Source: Paramarasmius palmivorus (Eukaryota > Basidiomycota > Agaricomycetes > Agaricales > Marasmiaceae). Taken from it: a DNA stretch of 64,000 bases. How positions within the stretch are numbered: position 1 is the stretch's first letter; every line of letters begins with the position of its first letter. The DNA is taken from the NCBI GenBank assembly GCA_037176845.1, contig JAYKXP010000004.1:806001-870000 (forward strand), in the 5' to 3' direction. The notes below the pieces were generated by a model that searched no databases, was not told where the DNA came from, and was given only the letters and a program-made list of their open reading frames with translations. Shown piece by piece: positions 11,498-23,900 of this stretch. A program made the translations under genes and the position numbers.

Positions 11498-11833
11498 TAT
11501 GAAGGTGACAGTTGGAGGTAAAGAGGAGAATGACGCCGCCGGAAGTTAAGTAGCCAATTTGAGACATGTGAATATTTAAAGTGGCTGATCACAAGTTGCG
11601 ACAGGCTAAACATTTAACAATGATTCGAATTCAACTGGTACCATTTTTCAAATGACCGATTACTTGAATGCTAGCTACAACGAAGGCGAGAAACGAAGGC
11701 GAGATTCTAGCGATTGCAATGGAATTCTAGTCCTTGGCTCCATGCAATAACGTATGGAGAACTGCATATAGGCTAGTACCAAGGCTTGGAACAGAAAAGG
11801 CATTGCTAGCAGATGAATCACTTACAATCACGT
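11498..11833. other. Intergenic region
   Basis: 336 bp between the start of the 188-aa gene and the stop of the next minus-strand gene. It should contain the promoter of the former and the 3' UTR of the latter. No gene or repeat was recognised. Confidence 0.5.
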
Positions 11834-12505
11834 TCATTCGTCCTTCTTGGGCGTGAAAACCGAACTCACTCTCCAAACCGCATCTTTGCCTCGTTCCCAT
11901 GCCTGAGGTCCCCTCGCTTCAGCACCGCCAAACTCAACAAGTACTCCATCCTTGGACCATTCACACCATATCCCAATCGAACCACTGGATGGCCCTGCCC
12001 CACCTCCTTTCCGATCAGGCTCTCCAAATGCCTCCACAAAATCTTTCCCTGTCGAATCGCGGTGTACAGAGAAGGTTTCTGGTCGTGACACAGGTTTCCC
12101 GTCCTTGTCCGTCACCTTTGCATCCAGTTTCAAGACGATCGTTGAAATCGGATGCGTAGCAAATGCAACCTCTGCTTTACGCGTAGCTTTTTTCGCGTCA
12201 GAGTTGCCTGTTTGTGGGGGAGTATTGTAGAAGTCTATTCCATCTAATACCAATTTTTCCTCGTCCAATTCGCTCCGTGATAAGCCCATTCTTGGTTTAT
12301 ATCCTTGCACCGGTTTGAAGAGAAGACTGAGTCCGAGAGTAAAGTAGTTGAAGTAAACAGCATCAGGATACGATTTGACTTCAGGAACAAGGACCTGAGC
12401 TGAAGAAGTAAGTGTCTGCAGATAGTCTGAAAGAGCCTTTGAGCTGGGTCCAAGTCCCAGAAGACTTTTCGCATCGAATGTCGTCGTGGTTGCGGACATC
12501 GTCAT
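11834..12505 (-). CDS. Conserved hypothetical protein, 223 aa, single exon
   Basis: One uninterrupted frame without introns, unusual among its neighbours. It begins MTMSATTTTFDAKSLLGLG; a second ATG two codons on gives 221 aa and is an equally good start. The sequence is soluble, with a hydrophobic core stretch (VYFNYFTLGLSLLF) and a C-terminal half containing WCEWSKDGVLVEFGG and KDAVWRVSSVFTP. No membrane helix, signal peptide or catalytic motif was recognised, so I cannot assign a function. It shares an 83-bp divergent promoter with the seipin gene, which could mean co-expression, but nothing else in the sequence links them. Confidence 0.7.
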   Translation of the reverse strand: MTMSATTTTFDAKSLLGLGPSSKALSDYLQTLTSSAQVLVPEVKSYPDAVYFNYFTLGLSLLFKPVQGYKPRMGLSRSELDEEKLVLDGIDFYNTPPQTGNSDAKKATRKAEVAFATHPISTIVLKLDAKVTDKDGKPVSRPETFSVHRDSTGKDFVEAFGEPDRKGGGAGPSSGSIGIWCEWSKDGVLVEFGGAEARGPQAWERGKDAVWRVSSVFTPKKDE

Positions 12506-12588
12506 TGCGATGAGGCTGTGCTATCGCATGTAGTCACCGACAACACCGATGAGGACAGGCTCTTGCTCCGTGCCTCCATCTCTTTGAC
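12506..12588. promoter_or_regulatory. 83-bp divergent promoter
   Basis: Only 83 bp separate the start codons of the minus-strand 223-aa gene and the plus-strand seipin gene. The two genes must therefore share core promoter DNA or have overlapping 5' leaders. No TATA box is visible. Confidence 0.5.
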
Positions 12589-13784
12589 ATGCTGCGAAGG
12601 TCGTTGTACGCGGCATTAGGTTTTGTAGGCGACTATCTTCGCCCTCTAGTTCCTCATGCTGCACCCGTGCTAATATGCATCGTCTTGATACCTCTTCTGA
12701 TTTCTCTTTCTTTGCTTGCTGGGTTTCTTGTGTGGAAGAACGTCGCGGTTAGCTGGAGTACCCCGCTTTATCTGCAATACGGGTTGGTTTCCTTCACTTA
12801 TGTGCATAACTGATACTAAAATATGGGTCTCAATCCAGCGATGGGCCACAACCATATGCTCGAACAATCCTTCCAGCTCTCGTCGCGCGTCAACCCTACG
12901 ATATCACTCTTCATCTTGTCGTTCCTGCCATAGAGTCCAACTTTGAATTGGGCAACTTCATGGCCGGCCTTTCTCTTCTTTCATCAACGAATAAAACCAT
13001 TGAAGCAACAAGAAAACCTGTGAGCACTCTACTCCATGTCCTGTCTATCACATGCTTAACAGCATACAGGCTTTAGTAGTCCAGCCTCCTCGGTCGTATC
13101 TTTTTGGCACCCCAAACACTGTATCCCTTACAATACCATTCTTCAACTCGTTTATACCCGGCACGTCTTATGTTGAGGCCGAAGTTCGTCTTGGCCGACA
13201 CGACTCGTGGAAGAGCATAGGCAGAGGAGAAGGACGCGAACTAAGCGTGATATCAGCAGAGCTGAGAGGAGCCGTAGCTCACCATGGAATCAGGTACGCC
13301 TATCATCTCAGGTGGACTGTGGTATTCGACTCATAAAATTTCAGAGGTCTGGTGACGCGATTCCCCTTGCTTTCAGCAATGGCAGCCTCTGCAACATTCC
13401 TTTCCATTATTGCAATCATTCTCGGTGCCTGCTTACTCCCTACTATTATACACGGCGCCTCAGAAACGGCTCTCGGGGAAGAAGACGAAAAGCCAGACAC
13501 CGTTGTGCCTGCTGCATCTGTTAAGGAAATTGCAACGGAGGACTCCGATTCAGAGTCAGAGTTGGAGAAGACGAGGAGAAAGAAACGGTCTAAGTCGAGT
13601 AGAAGTTCCAGTCGCAGACGATCGGTCAGTATCCAACAATTACATTGGGTTGATAGTGCTCATTTCTCGTTTTTAGCTCGTCAAACCTGAACCAGAGCCC
13701 GAGATCATGCCGTCCGCTACACAAGAGACTGCCAGCCCGTTGCGAAGACGAGGCTCAAGGCCTTCTCGCGTGGACGATTCATAA
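12589..13784 (+). CDS. SEI1: Seipin, lipid-droplet assembly factor
   Basis: Five exons (12589-12782, 12839-13019, 13070-13293, 13345-13624, 13677-13784) give 328 aa. There are two membrane helices: residues about 26-48 (VLICIVLIPLLISLSLLAGF) and about 200-225 (AMAASATFLSIIAIILGACL). Between them is a lumenal beta-rich domain. The hallmark sequence is ARQPYDITLHLVVPAIESNF followed by ELGNFMAGLSLLS, which matches the conserved core of seipins. The C-terminal tail is cytosolic, acidic, then Ser/Arg-rich (KKRSKSSRSSSRRRS). Seipin forms an ER ring at lipid-droplet budding sites and controls triglyceride flow into nascent droplets. Splicing at each junction keeps the lumenal domain continuous. Family assignment is strong; the tail is poorly conserved, as usual. 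Confidence 0.9.
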
Positions 13785-13911
13785 TGTTATGTTTTGTCTG
13801 CTTTCTTGCTATTCATCTGTACTGCTTCTTGTTATTGGGATTTTGGACATTTTACAGACGTGATCCTTTAGCGCTTTGACGCCTGCTTCCCAGTAGGGCA
13901 TGCGTACCAAC

Positions 13912-16900
13912 TTATACATGGATAGTAATGTCTGTGATGATACTGCTTCCAATACGCTGCAGCTCCCCAATGATGCCCTCGTCGTTTAGAACGACTTGGT
14001 CTTTCTCCTTGCCACTGGCTTTTGGATGGTCCTAGTGACATCTAATGAGTTACAAGAATGATGAGTGAAGGGTTGTCACGAACCTTTGAGACTTTTGAGA
14101 ATGGTTTGCTTGAAAACCCGCCCAAGACGCGGAACGGTCGAGGGTTCCTTAGAGTTGGGTCCCAGACGGCCCCAATTTTGTCGCCACCGAAAGGGTCATA
14201 GAACAATCGGAATGTGTCGGCGTATACATGCTTCGAATGTTCAATCAATGACTAGGATATTTCATTATAGGGAGTTGCTTACCTGTAGGTCTCTGAACAA
14301 AGCCAGAGCAGGGTCAAACCCAGGACGTACGACCACAGCATCGGCGTTTTGGGTCTTGCCTTGCTTTGATAGTTTACGTTCGTCGACATCCACGTTTTGA
14401 TGGTAACGCGCGACAATCTGGCGATCCAAAGACAGTAAAATATTGTAGTCTTCCACTGGATGCATGAACATTGACTAATAGGGTATAATTAGTTGCGGCC
14501 AATCTATCACAACTCGAGGTGACTCACTTTCACAGGAAGACGGCCGTTACCTTCTGTGTTTTGAAGACATGTCCAGGTGGCTTGCGCTAAGGCTTGTACC
14601 CTACGTGCGACGATGATATCGGGGCCGTTAGTGGTCCACATAGTCCCTTTTTCGTCGACTTTTGTCGACACCTTCCACACTCCGGTGGTTGTGATTGGAC
14701 TATCCGTTTTTCCCGACTGCAGAGACGAAGTCTCGTCATAGAGGGGTACAAAGAGGCCATCTTCCACTTTCCAATCCTTCAAGAACCGTATCACTGCCGC
14801 GAATCCCCGCTCTTTGCTCCCAGGTATCGACGCACGGCCTAATTCAGGGGTTTCTTGCTCCACTTCCTGATCCCAGCCTTTGAATACGAAAAACTGAGCA
14901 CAGATCAACTCAATGACCTCTTCAGACACGTGTCCGTGTAATAACCAATGCGATGCAAACCACCGCTTTACGAGGCGAACTGTCCCTGCGTAGGCAGGGA
15001 AATGATGACACAGTTTAGCGATGGCACGGTGATGTCTGGGAGCATGTATGAAACGTCGCGTGTAAACATCCCTGGCCTGCACGGCTTCATGGTAATCCTT
15101 TCCCTTCTTGTGATCTTTGTTCTTGACGGTCACATGGGGTAGATTGCCAGTTCCTTTAATGATACGGTCAAGGAGTGTCGCCTCTCTATCGTGCCATATT
15201 CTTGCATGGAATGCCCATCCATCGGGAGTGACGATCTCGAGAAACGACGTATCTTGGACTTGAGACGTCGCAGCGCCATCTCCGATTACTACTGACGCTC
15301 TCAGTCCGCTGACGGAGGTCATCAACGCCCTCGCTATCCGCTCAAAGAACGCGAGCTTGATCTTTTGTATAGCGCGGAGATCGTCTGGCCATCGAGAAGA
15401 CTTCTCGAACTCAAGAACGATCTCAATTGGATGGCAATATCGGGCATTAGGAGGAAGAACGGAAGCGATGGATGAAGGGAGTGGAACAGGACTGAACACG
15501 TTGGTGTATCGCAAGGATTCGGAGGTGGCGCTAACGTTGGACAATGTGAGAGGTAATTCATCATCCAAGGCTTTGATATTTTTGACGAGATTGTCGAAGG
15601 CTGAGAGGGCACCCTTGAAACCCAGAGTCAAACCGGACCCCAGATAATAGCGGGAGACGGATTCGGGGAGCCTCAGAAGGTCATCAAACGGCGTCTGCCA
15701 GCTGAACACAGCATCTTCCTCAAGGCCAAAGTGACGACTAAGTATATGTCGCACGATTTTGACAGGAATATGTGCTTTTTCGTCCACAGTGCGTACGTCC
15801 CACACGATGCTCTCGACAATGCTACCGTCTTTGAATCTTCTGAGCTCAGCCTTGTCCCCCCAAAAGTCCCGGAACTGCTCGACAACAGTCGTATCTGCTT
15901 CTGCGGCAGCAGGACCGTGATCAACTTGCCTGAAGGCATGTTGGGTGTCATATATCAATCCGATGTGTAATATATGAGGACTTGATGGGAGAGCTTGGGA
16001 AAGCGGTCGAGGAGTGGGCGAAGAGTGTAACATTGTGATTGCCTTCACTCGATCTCCAAGGCCATGCGAAAGAAGGGATAGCATGGATGATAGAGTGGCA
16101 TTTGCTGCTGACCCTGCATCTAGAGCAGCATGAACAGACGACCTCCTGGGTTTGACAGAAGACAGGTCAATACTAAAACGGGATTAATTAGAAAGAACAA
16201 ACTAGTAATACTACAGAACTTACTATATGACCGCGTCGAAGCGGGTCTGAAGATCGCGTTGATCTTTCAAAAACACTTCTGGAAAAGGGTCTGTCACATC
16301 GTCTTTGTTTAGTATTTCCAGAGTCTTCTTGGCGTCATGTCGCAGCTAAAGTGACGTTAGAGTATCTCTCATAGTAAGCTGACACTAGCCTTACTAGTTT
16401 AAGAGATCCTATGGGCACGTTTGCAAGGAGGTTCTGTGTTGATGTCGAATCTACAAAGACTGCCTCATGATGTGACTGATATTCATCCGGCAAGTACTTG
16501 GAATTTCATTAGACCAAAAGGGGGAGCAATTCAAAATGCTTTACTTACGCGGTGACCGTCGCTGCACTTGACAAATATGGGATCGCTCTCAAAATCATGT
16601 TTGGCTAGAAATACCGAGTCAGGATACCATTCTGCTATTGGTGGATAGTACTCACAGAGAAAATCTAGTGCAGCTCTGAACAGCTGGTAAGAGCTCAATC
16701 CACGACCCAGGAGTTTCCTTTTGGAGGAACCGGTCTTCCCTGCACTGCTAGGTTCCTCGCCGATGACGAGAAAGGCTAGGAGGGAAGACCACCACGAGCC
16801 CCTTCCATCGAAGCCGCGAACACACATTCGAGTACCTTCACCATAACCATGCTGATTCGCCCATACTCGCAGCAGGCAAACTGCATCATTGAATGCCGGT

Positions 16901-18104
16901 ACACTCTGTTGTATATTGTATGTCGATAGCAGATGAGATCGAGGAGTAAAAGCAGTCAAGAGGGCGGTATTGTATAGGGGCGATGAGAGTTGGCGTTCAT
17001 TCTCCTCTTGAGAAGTATTCCGGAAATTGAGGTGAGAAGGGGACAAACGGTGAAGCGGAATTGGGCACTCGGAAGATAGAACGGGAATGATGACAACTCG
17101 TGCGTTCAATTTAGTGAAGTCATTGGGGGAATCATCTGTCTTTGTTGAGCTTTCCGCGGGTAGCAGATGGTGTGTTTCTCACCGGTACAGGGTTCGAGGA
17201 GCAACTTTGTGAGCCTAGGATCATCGCCCGTGGAAATGTATGTCGTGGTGACATTGAAACCACTTTTGGGATTATTGATAGCTGCTGCAAGTGTTGCAAG
17301 ATAGAAGGCACGTTTATGAAAGTATCGGCCATTCATATAGTCCTTCTCTTGGAATAGATCCTGTTGTTGCGTCAGATCTAACCTTTTCATCGTGATAAAG
17401 CGAACACACTGGAGGCATTTCAACAGCCAGATCTACGCCATATTTGCAACCGTCCTGACCCTTCACATGCGTTTTGGTCGCCCAACTGCCAACTAGTGTA
17501 ATGTCGGATGGCTTCTGAAAGGCCACTTTCCATTGTGTTTCCTCAGTGGGCAGAGGTATCGAGTATGGAACGGAAACGCCTTTTTTTAGTAACTCCCGAG
17601 CACCTTGGAGGGGATGTTGTGGAGACACTGGTGGCAGTTCGGAAAGAAATGTATGAAGAGTGCGAAGAAATCGCTCGAGAGGCGGTATTCTTTTCTCTTT
17701 GGGTCTAACATTTGGGAGAAGAGCATCGATCTAGATGGAATTCAGCATCCTTCGCAGGTAGAGTGCAAAAGCCTACCTGAAGTTTGAACGCGTTTGATTT
17801 GAACAGCTCTGCGGCATCTTTTATGGCCCGAACTTCTTGTCCACTCGGCTTGAAAGGTTTGCTATCTGAGTTTCCACCGCTACCATCTTCTTGAGCCTCG
17901 GTGATTCCTCCCCATTCTTCCTCTTCAGAGTGGTCGTCTTGTTTATCAGTTTCTTCTGCACTCAGACTAACATCACTTGTAGATCCTTCTTCGAATTCTA
18001 ACGCTTTTTGCGACTGAGTTTGGGTCAGTATTGTGTTTTTACAGAGAATCTGTGCTCACCTTCCGCGATGAAGCTTCGCCACCGCGCTTGCGCTTGAGGC
18101 TCAT
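13912..18104 (-). CDS. UTP22: U3 snoRNP / SSU processome component Utp22 (Nrap)
   Basis: Multi-exon gene; the span suggests roughly 1,150-1,200 aa. The start is MSLKRKRGGEASSRK (18104-18060), then an acidic stretch (exon 18013-17777). Nrap-family blocks follow: DITLVGSWATKTHVKGQDG with YGVDLAVEMP (nucleotidyltransferase-like fold), KDYMNGRYFHKRAFYLATLA, CVRGFDGRGSWWSSLLAFLV, and FRDFWGDKAELRRFKDGSIV near 15800. The C-terminus contains MHPVEDYNILLSLD and DTFRLFYDPFGGDKIGAVWD, and ends DITIHV at the TAA (13912-13914). Utp22 acts in the nucleolus with Rrp7 and CK2 in early 18S rRNA processing. The intron at the PCTG/DDSPND junction is confirmed by phase. I did not resolve every exon between 16,084 and 16,531. 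It is convergent with seipin and divergent from the SDR gene. Confidence 0.9.
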
Positions 18105-18630
18105 TTGCAAGAGAGAGAGAAAATTTGCACAGCCACACAGAGGAGAGGAGGAGCCACGTGGTTGATTAGCGCTGTATAAAGTTCAATTCTTTCTTCCTAT
18201 TCTTTCTTCCTACTACTAGAACCGCAAGATCTCATATTCTTGCGTCTTCGCATGGATCTACTCGAATATAGGAGGACACTCCTGGATATCACTAGATTGA
18301 ATTACAGGGACATCAAAAACGTACTATACACTTCAAATAGTCTCTGGTTCTCTGGGAAAATTCATCAGTATCCTGTTCACAAAAGCATTGTTCTTGTCCC
18401 TTCAAGAGATGACTGCATCGCCCCGCTTGGAGTACCTTCGCTTGGGGCTACTGTATTTATATCAGGGTTGCCCTTCCCCGATATAATGGACGACGTTATA
18501 ATCAGAAATTTCCATATGTTTTTACTTACGGCTTAGAGCACACCGGTCTTGGAAGGCTATCTCGGTTATATCGTTAGCCCCTCTTTTTCATCTTGCCACC
18601 TATTCCGCTCCGCTCTCTTGCCCACCCACG
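18105..18630. other. Divergent intergenic region with unsupported small ORF
   Basis: Promoter region between Utp22 (minus) and the SDR gene (+). A 98-codon frame at 18240-18536 (+) has no recognisable motif and is not called a gene. CT-rich runs occur at 18183-18212. Confidence 0.45.
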
Positions 18631-19765
18631 ATGAACACCCTCGAAATCCAAAATCTCTTTAATGTCAAAGACAAAATTGTCCTTGTAACGGGAGGAAGTC
18701 GTGGAATAGGTAAAATGGTGAGCATTCTATCTACTTCTCTTCTTTGCCTTCCATTAAACCTCTCAAAGATCGCTACAGGCTTCGTCAAGAACGGTGCAAA
18801 AGTGAGTGGCTCGTGTCATTCCTTCTGAGGCGAATGACTTGACGAGACCCAGGTTTACATCAGTTCCCGGACTTCGAAGGATTGCCAATGTACTGCAGAT
18901 GAGCTGAATGCACTGGGACCCGGATCATGCACCCCCATCCCTGCTGATCTGCAGAAGTACGAGGAAGTGGAAAGGCTGGTTGCCGAAATTCAGTCTAGAG
19001 AGTCAGTTCTCCATGTGGTGCGTATGCCTGTACCTCGCACATTCAATCGTCTTTGAACCGTCGTTCCATAGCTAGTCAACAATGCTGGTGCTGTATGGGC
19101 GGCTCCCGTAGACGAGTTTCCGGTCAGCGCGCTCCTCGGATGGCTCAGACAGATTCCTGATGTCTCTTATAGGATGCAGCATTTTCCAAAGTTCTGAACC
19201 TGAATCTGCAAAGAGTCTTCACACTCACGCAAAAAGCACTTCCACTGCTGAGGGCTGCTGCTGAACAATCAAAAGAGGGCGAAATTCATAGGGATCCTGC
19301 TCGCATCATTAATGTGAGTCGTTGTCGGATATATCATAATCAATACTCAAATTTACAAATGAATATCCAGATTGGCTCTGTCGAAGGGATATATGTTCCT
19401 AGACACGAGACTTACGCCTACTCCGCTGCAAAGGCTGCCCTGCATCACTTGAGTAGACATCTCGCTGCAAAGCTAGGATGTGATGGAGTGGTCTCGAACA
19501 CGATTGCGTGCGGTTTTTTCCCAACAAAAAGTAGGTGTTGCTATGGTAATGGAAATTCGCCCGTAGTTGATTTCGCCTTTCAGTGACTACACATATGATG
19601 AACACGGTTGGCGAAGAACTGGTGACCGGGTTACCCCTGCGGCGCAGTGGCAGACCAGAAGACATTGCTGGAACGACCCTTTTCCTCTCAAGTCCTGCCG
19701 GCGCTTATCTCAACGGTGCGACTATAGCGGTGGATGGTGGATTCCTTGTATCAAGCAGACTATGA
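18631..19765 (+). CDS. Short-chain dehydrogenase/reductase (SDR)
   Basis: Seven exons (18631-18717, 18769-18801, 18853-19017, 19072-19122, 19173-19313, 19371-19530, 19584-19765) give 272 aa, a classical SDR length. The cofactor loop TGGSRGIG is at residues about 20-27. VYISSRTSKD at the end of beta-2 starts with Arg/Ser-rich residues that fit NADP. LVNNAGA is the NNAG motif. The catalytic residues are in the IGS strand and in YAYSAAKAAL (Tyr-x3-Lys). GRPEDIAGTTLFLSS and GATIAVDGG are typical C-terminal blocks. Closest in feel to 3-oxoacyl-ACP reductase/RhlG-like SDRs, but the substrate cannot be read from sequence. Each splice junction restores a family motif. It is convergent with the SH3BGR-like gene, 89 bp away. 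Confidence 0.88.
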
Positions 19766-19854
19766 GTAATAGTGCGAATAGACCGGTATAGTGATCAAAA
19801 ATACACATGTATGGTCGATGATTTCCGATACGTACAGATTGCCGACGACCATTG

Positions 19855-20758
19855 TCACTTTTTCGCCTCCGCCGCGTCCTCTGAGTCCTCAGATTTCTTA
19901 GCATCCACATTCTCGTCTTTCTTTACTTCAGTCTTTGAGCCCGATGCCTTCTCCTTTTCAGAGTCCTTCACTGCCTCTGGTTTATCTGATTCCGCAGATA
20001 AACCCTTGACAAGATCTCCAGCGTCGTCCCCGTCCAATCCAAGTTCCTTGACCAACGCAATCAACTCATCCTCCGTCACACGGACACCCTGTAACCCGTA
20101 ACCTGAAATCTCCTCGCTAATATCAAAGTCGCCTGTTCGTTTATTGACCGGAATCTGGTTGGGGGATGGTGAAGGATTGCGTTTCACTGCTAGTTGTCTA
20201 ATGTGGTCGGGGGTCATTTGCAGAGGAAGAGCTGCACCGGGAACCCCAATAGGTTGAACAGGCGGCTCTACGATGTGATCTATTTCGGGGTCCCAAGCCT
20301 CCTTGAGTCGCAAAAACTGGTCGAGCTCATCGAATTCGACCGATTGTTCGCTTGAATATGAGTTTGCTTTGAGATATCAGTCCATTCGATCGCGACAGGC
20401 GACCTACAAGTCTGTAAAGGTCTGGTGATCATAATAAGTGAGCGGTACCACCGCACAGATGCTATAGCCGAAACACACGTACTCCTGGAAACTGTCCTCC
20501 AACTAGAATGCCAGGCAGTTGTTGCTTGTCTGCGAACATATCGTGAAGATCGCCAATGAGTCAAAGAGTCGCATTTCATCTACCAGTAGGTGCCTTTCTC
20601 TTCCACAACCTCTTCGCCGTCTCGTCTGAAGCTAGATCGTACGAGGTGAAGGGAATCTTCTTGACCTGCAGAATTCGCAATAGGTATTCCTGACGCTGCC
20701 TGAGGGCAGGTTGAGAAGCAATAGTTGTTAAGAATATCTGAATTGGTGGAGATGGCAT
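19855..20758 (-). CDS. SH3BGR-like, thioredoxin-fold protein
   Basis: The start at 20758 gives MPSPPIQIFLTTIASQPALR followed by QRQEYLLRILQVKKIPFTSY, the glutaredoxin-like fold of the SH3BGR family, without a CXXC redox centre. Exon 1 is 20758-20584, exon 2 20529-20483 (DKQQLPGILVGGQFPG), and the last exon starts near 20350 (VEFDELDQFLRL) and runs to 19855. The junction between exons 2 and 4 is uncertain. One consistent solution uses an 8-nt microexon at 20404-20411 (241 aa in total). Another uses a GTGTGT donor at about 20478 and an acceptor just before 20361. The C-terminal 120 residues are acidic and Lys/Ala/Asp-rich. Function is not established in fungi; family members are small cytosolic proteins. 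Confidence 0.78.
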
Positions 20759-20984
20759 GGTGGAAACCGTGGTGGACAAGGCGCTAATTGAACTTCGTCC
20801 TTTACATAAACACTGATACAGGCTACAACTCAAGCGTAAGGCTAGCGTAAAAGCATACATAAGGGTATTCCAAGAAATGGCATGCAAATCAAATCGAAGA
20901 ATGTGAATACAGAAGGTAAGAGAACAAGTACAAGCCTAAATGTTGACAGCAAATCCCATACATTACAACAAGAAGTGTGTAGAA

Positions 20985-23900
20985 TCACCAAATTTGGGGA
21001 GCTGCAGGTGCAGGGGGCAAATATTCTTGTGGCAGCAAGAATGCGTCCATGCCGTTTTGCGAGAAGGAATTCCCTCCTAATGTCTGATCAGAGATCCAAA
21101 CCGGGAGCTGCTCGTTCGCAGTCGCTTCGAAGCCACTCCATATATTATCCGCTTCCACCGGGTATTGGCCGGGATGTTGAGGGTGTTGAAGATGTTGGTG
21201 TTGATGTGGGTGCTGGTGCTGGTGATGTTGAGGAGGAGGCATAGGTCCGTGTGGTCCTGGTACGTGCTGGGGGTGATGTCCTTGAGATTGTGGAAATGTT
21301 TCATATACCGGCGAAAACGGCACTTGTCCAGAATTCTGCCTCATCACATTCGGGCTGCTCTCAGTGCGGGGTGCAGATGGTCGATGGGGCTCGCTACGAG
21401 AAGTTCTAGGGGAACGCGAGTTGGATCGTTTCTGGAAACGTTTAAGCATGACCTCGAGCGTCAATGCGTATCGCCTGCCCGGAACTAGTTTACATTTATC
21501 AGTTAATTGTCACCAACCAAACCAGAACAACGTACTCTCCGCCATGAGCATTGCCAACCGTTCAACCTGAGTTTTGAGTTCGAAGACGTCACATTGATCG
21601 GGGCTGGGAAGGGTTCGTAAATCTTCCATCGTCAATGAAGGGTGTAGTACATACAATAGCCTAGCGAGCCTCAACAAGAATGTTGCAGCGAATGTTGCAG
21701 CGACATGTGTGTAATGAACAGCTATATGACACGTTATCAGTCAAGCACGAGATATCAGGCAATAATACCCACCGTACTTCATCCCTTCCCTGTAAGCTGG
21801 GGAGTTCACGGTTATCTCTAGTCCCTGGCGAGCGATTTGTATTGACCGTATAGCTAGATCTCGCTGTACTTGGGGCATTCTCTGGACATCTTCGGGCCCG
21901 TTGATGCCACGTAATGCAGTTGCGTTATGGAATAATTCCGCGTGAACTTGTTGGATCTGGAGACTTTGTCGATAGAACGCTAACGATTCATATTAGTCAG
22001 ACATCCCCGATCAGGACGAAACGGAATGGACTTACCAACATCTTCGTACTTCTGGGAGAAGCACTGGTCCCATGTCGCGTACCAGTTTCGGAAATGAATA
22101 TCCGCTCTCTTCAGCTCCTCAAAGTCAGAATCTTTAACAGGTTCATCGAAAGGTGCCAGAGCGTTATGCACTCTTTCGCGAATCATGATGAGTTCCACGG
22201 TAGAAACGAGCCGCATGTCATCCTCTATGGCGAGCGGGTGTTGCAAGAGTAAGCGACACTGGCTGACACTCTCATCCTCCTTCAAAACAGCTGGACGACC
22301 GGTTCCATAGGACATTCTTGGGAACGTTAGCGCGACATTGAAACACCAAACTGCGACTTACTGATGCTCGAAAAGGTAAAGACAAAACCAAGTCCGCGAG
22401 GCGATCACCAAGTCACCGTCATCGTTTCGACTCGGCTTGCCTGACCTCATTCGACGCAGTAGCTTGGGCCACGCCTTGTGTAAAGCTGAATGCACCAGCA
22501 ATCATTAAACATTCACGAACGGAGAAAAGGGCTGTTGCTATACTCACAAAGTTCCATAGCCATACGAACCGCGTGACCGCCGCTCAACCATCCATTATCA
22601 GACCACCCAGAAACTAGGACTAAGTATGGCGCAATAATGTCAAACCTTATTCGTTTTTAGAAACTATAGGTACTTACTCATGGCCTGTATCGCTTCGACC
22701 CGTGTGACAGGTAGGAATAGCGTCGCACACGATATTGACCGCACTTCTTCAAGACATTTCTTGTAAATGTCGCTCGGCTTGCCTATGGAATCTGATATAA
22801 ACATCCGATGAAGATACGAAACGAATTCACACATACCTCCTCCGTCACGCACCCGGGCGGCAACCATGCATATGCAATTGACAGCGAAGGGGGAACGTTC
22901 ATGTAGGGCATCAAACGTGTCATTGATGGAATCGAAAACAGGTCTAAAGCACTTTAAGTCAAAAAGACACGTGTAAAAAAAGAAATACCCACAAGAATGT
23001 CGAGCATCCGTGGTAAAAGCTGTAAAGTCAAGACTGAGCGCAAGGCACTTGATCCCACATGACAGACACTGACATTCGGAATAGTTCACGCGCTTCGCTT
23101 TCTGAGATAACGTTCTTGGTAACCACTGATCCATGCGAAACGTTAATAGTTACTTCGGAGGATCTCATTCTCACACTTACCGTCAGGGAACATCACTGTA
23201 CGAGGTGCTTTATGCCGTAGCTTTCGCCGTTTCGCAGGACGCGCTTGCCTTTCTGGTGTGGGTGTACGTGGTCGACTATATGATGGTTCGCTACTGTCAC
23301 CATTTTCCTGTATGGAACGATCCATAAGAACGACGCGACTGAATAAAATGCCAGCTGACCTTGGCTGCCCTTTCAGTTGCAACGTCAGCCAAACCTCTGA
23401 GAACTTCCCAAGGTGCGACAAGCCCTGAAGCTGGCAGTTCTCCATTGTCATCGTCTTCAATATCTGATGAAGCAGCACTCGTGACATTCGATGATCCCGG
23501 TGCCGCTCTCTTCTGTGTAATGTTAGGATCGTCTGATCATGACAGAAATAATCAGAATCTAGAACATACTGTAGAAGTACCGGCCTGCTGCTGTGCAGAA
23601 GCTCCCATAGTTTGGATACTCGAGAATGGCGGAAGAACGGCCGCTTGTTGCGGCGGATGGGGCGGGCCATGTCCATTAAACGGTGGATAGCTGTTAGCCG
23701 GCACAGGCGTTGACTGTGAAGACTGATAATCTACGGGAGACATTTGAGATGGTTGGGAGAGATTGGATATTGTATGTTGACCTATTGAAGGGCGTTGCGT
23801 CATTCGTGACTGTTGATTCATGTTGGGATCATTATGACCATAAACATTCGATGGACCGACAGGCGAAGGTTGCATATCGACAGCGTGGGGGTGTGCAGTA

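Noticed and set aside
18240..18536. 98-codon plus-strand ORF between Utp22 and the SDR gene
   Set aside because: No motif, no spliced extension, and it lies in a divergent promoter; composition looks like chance.
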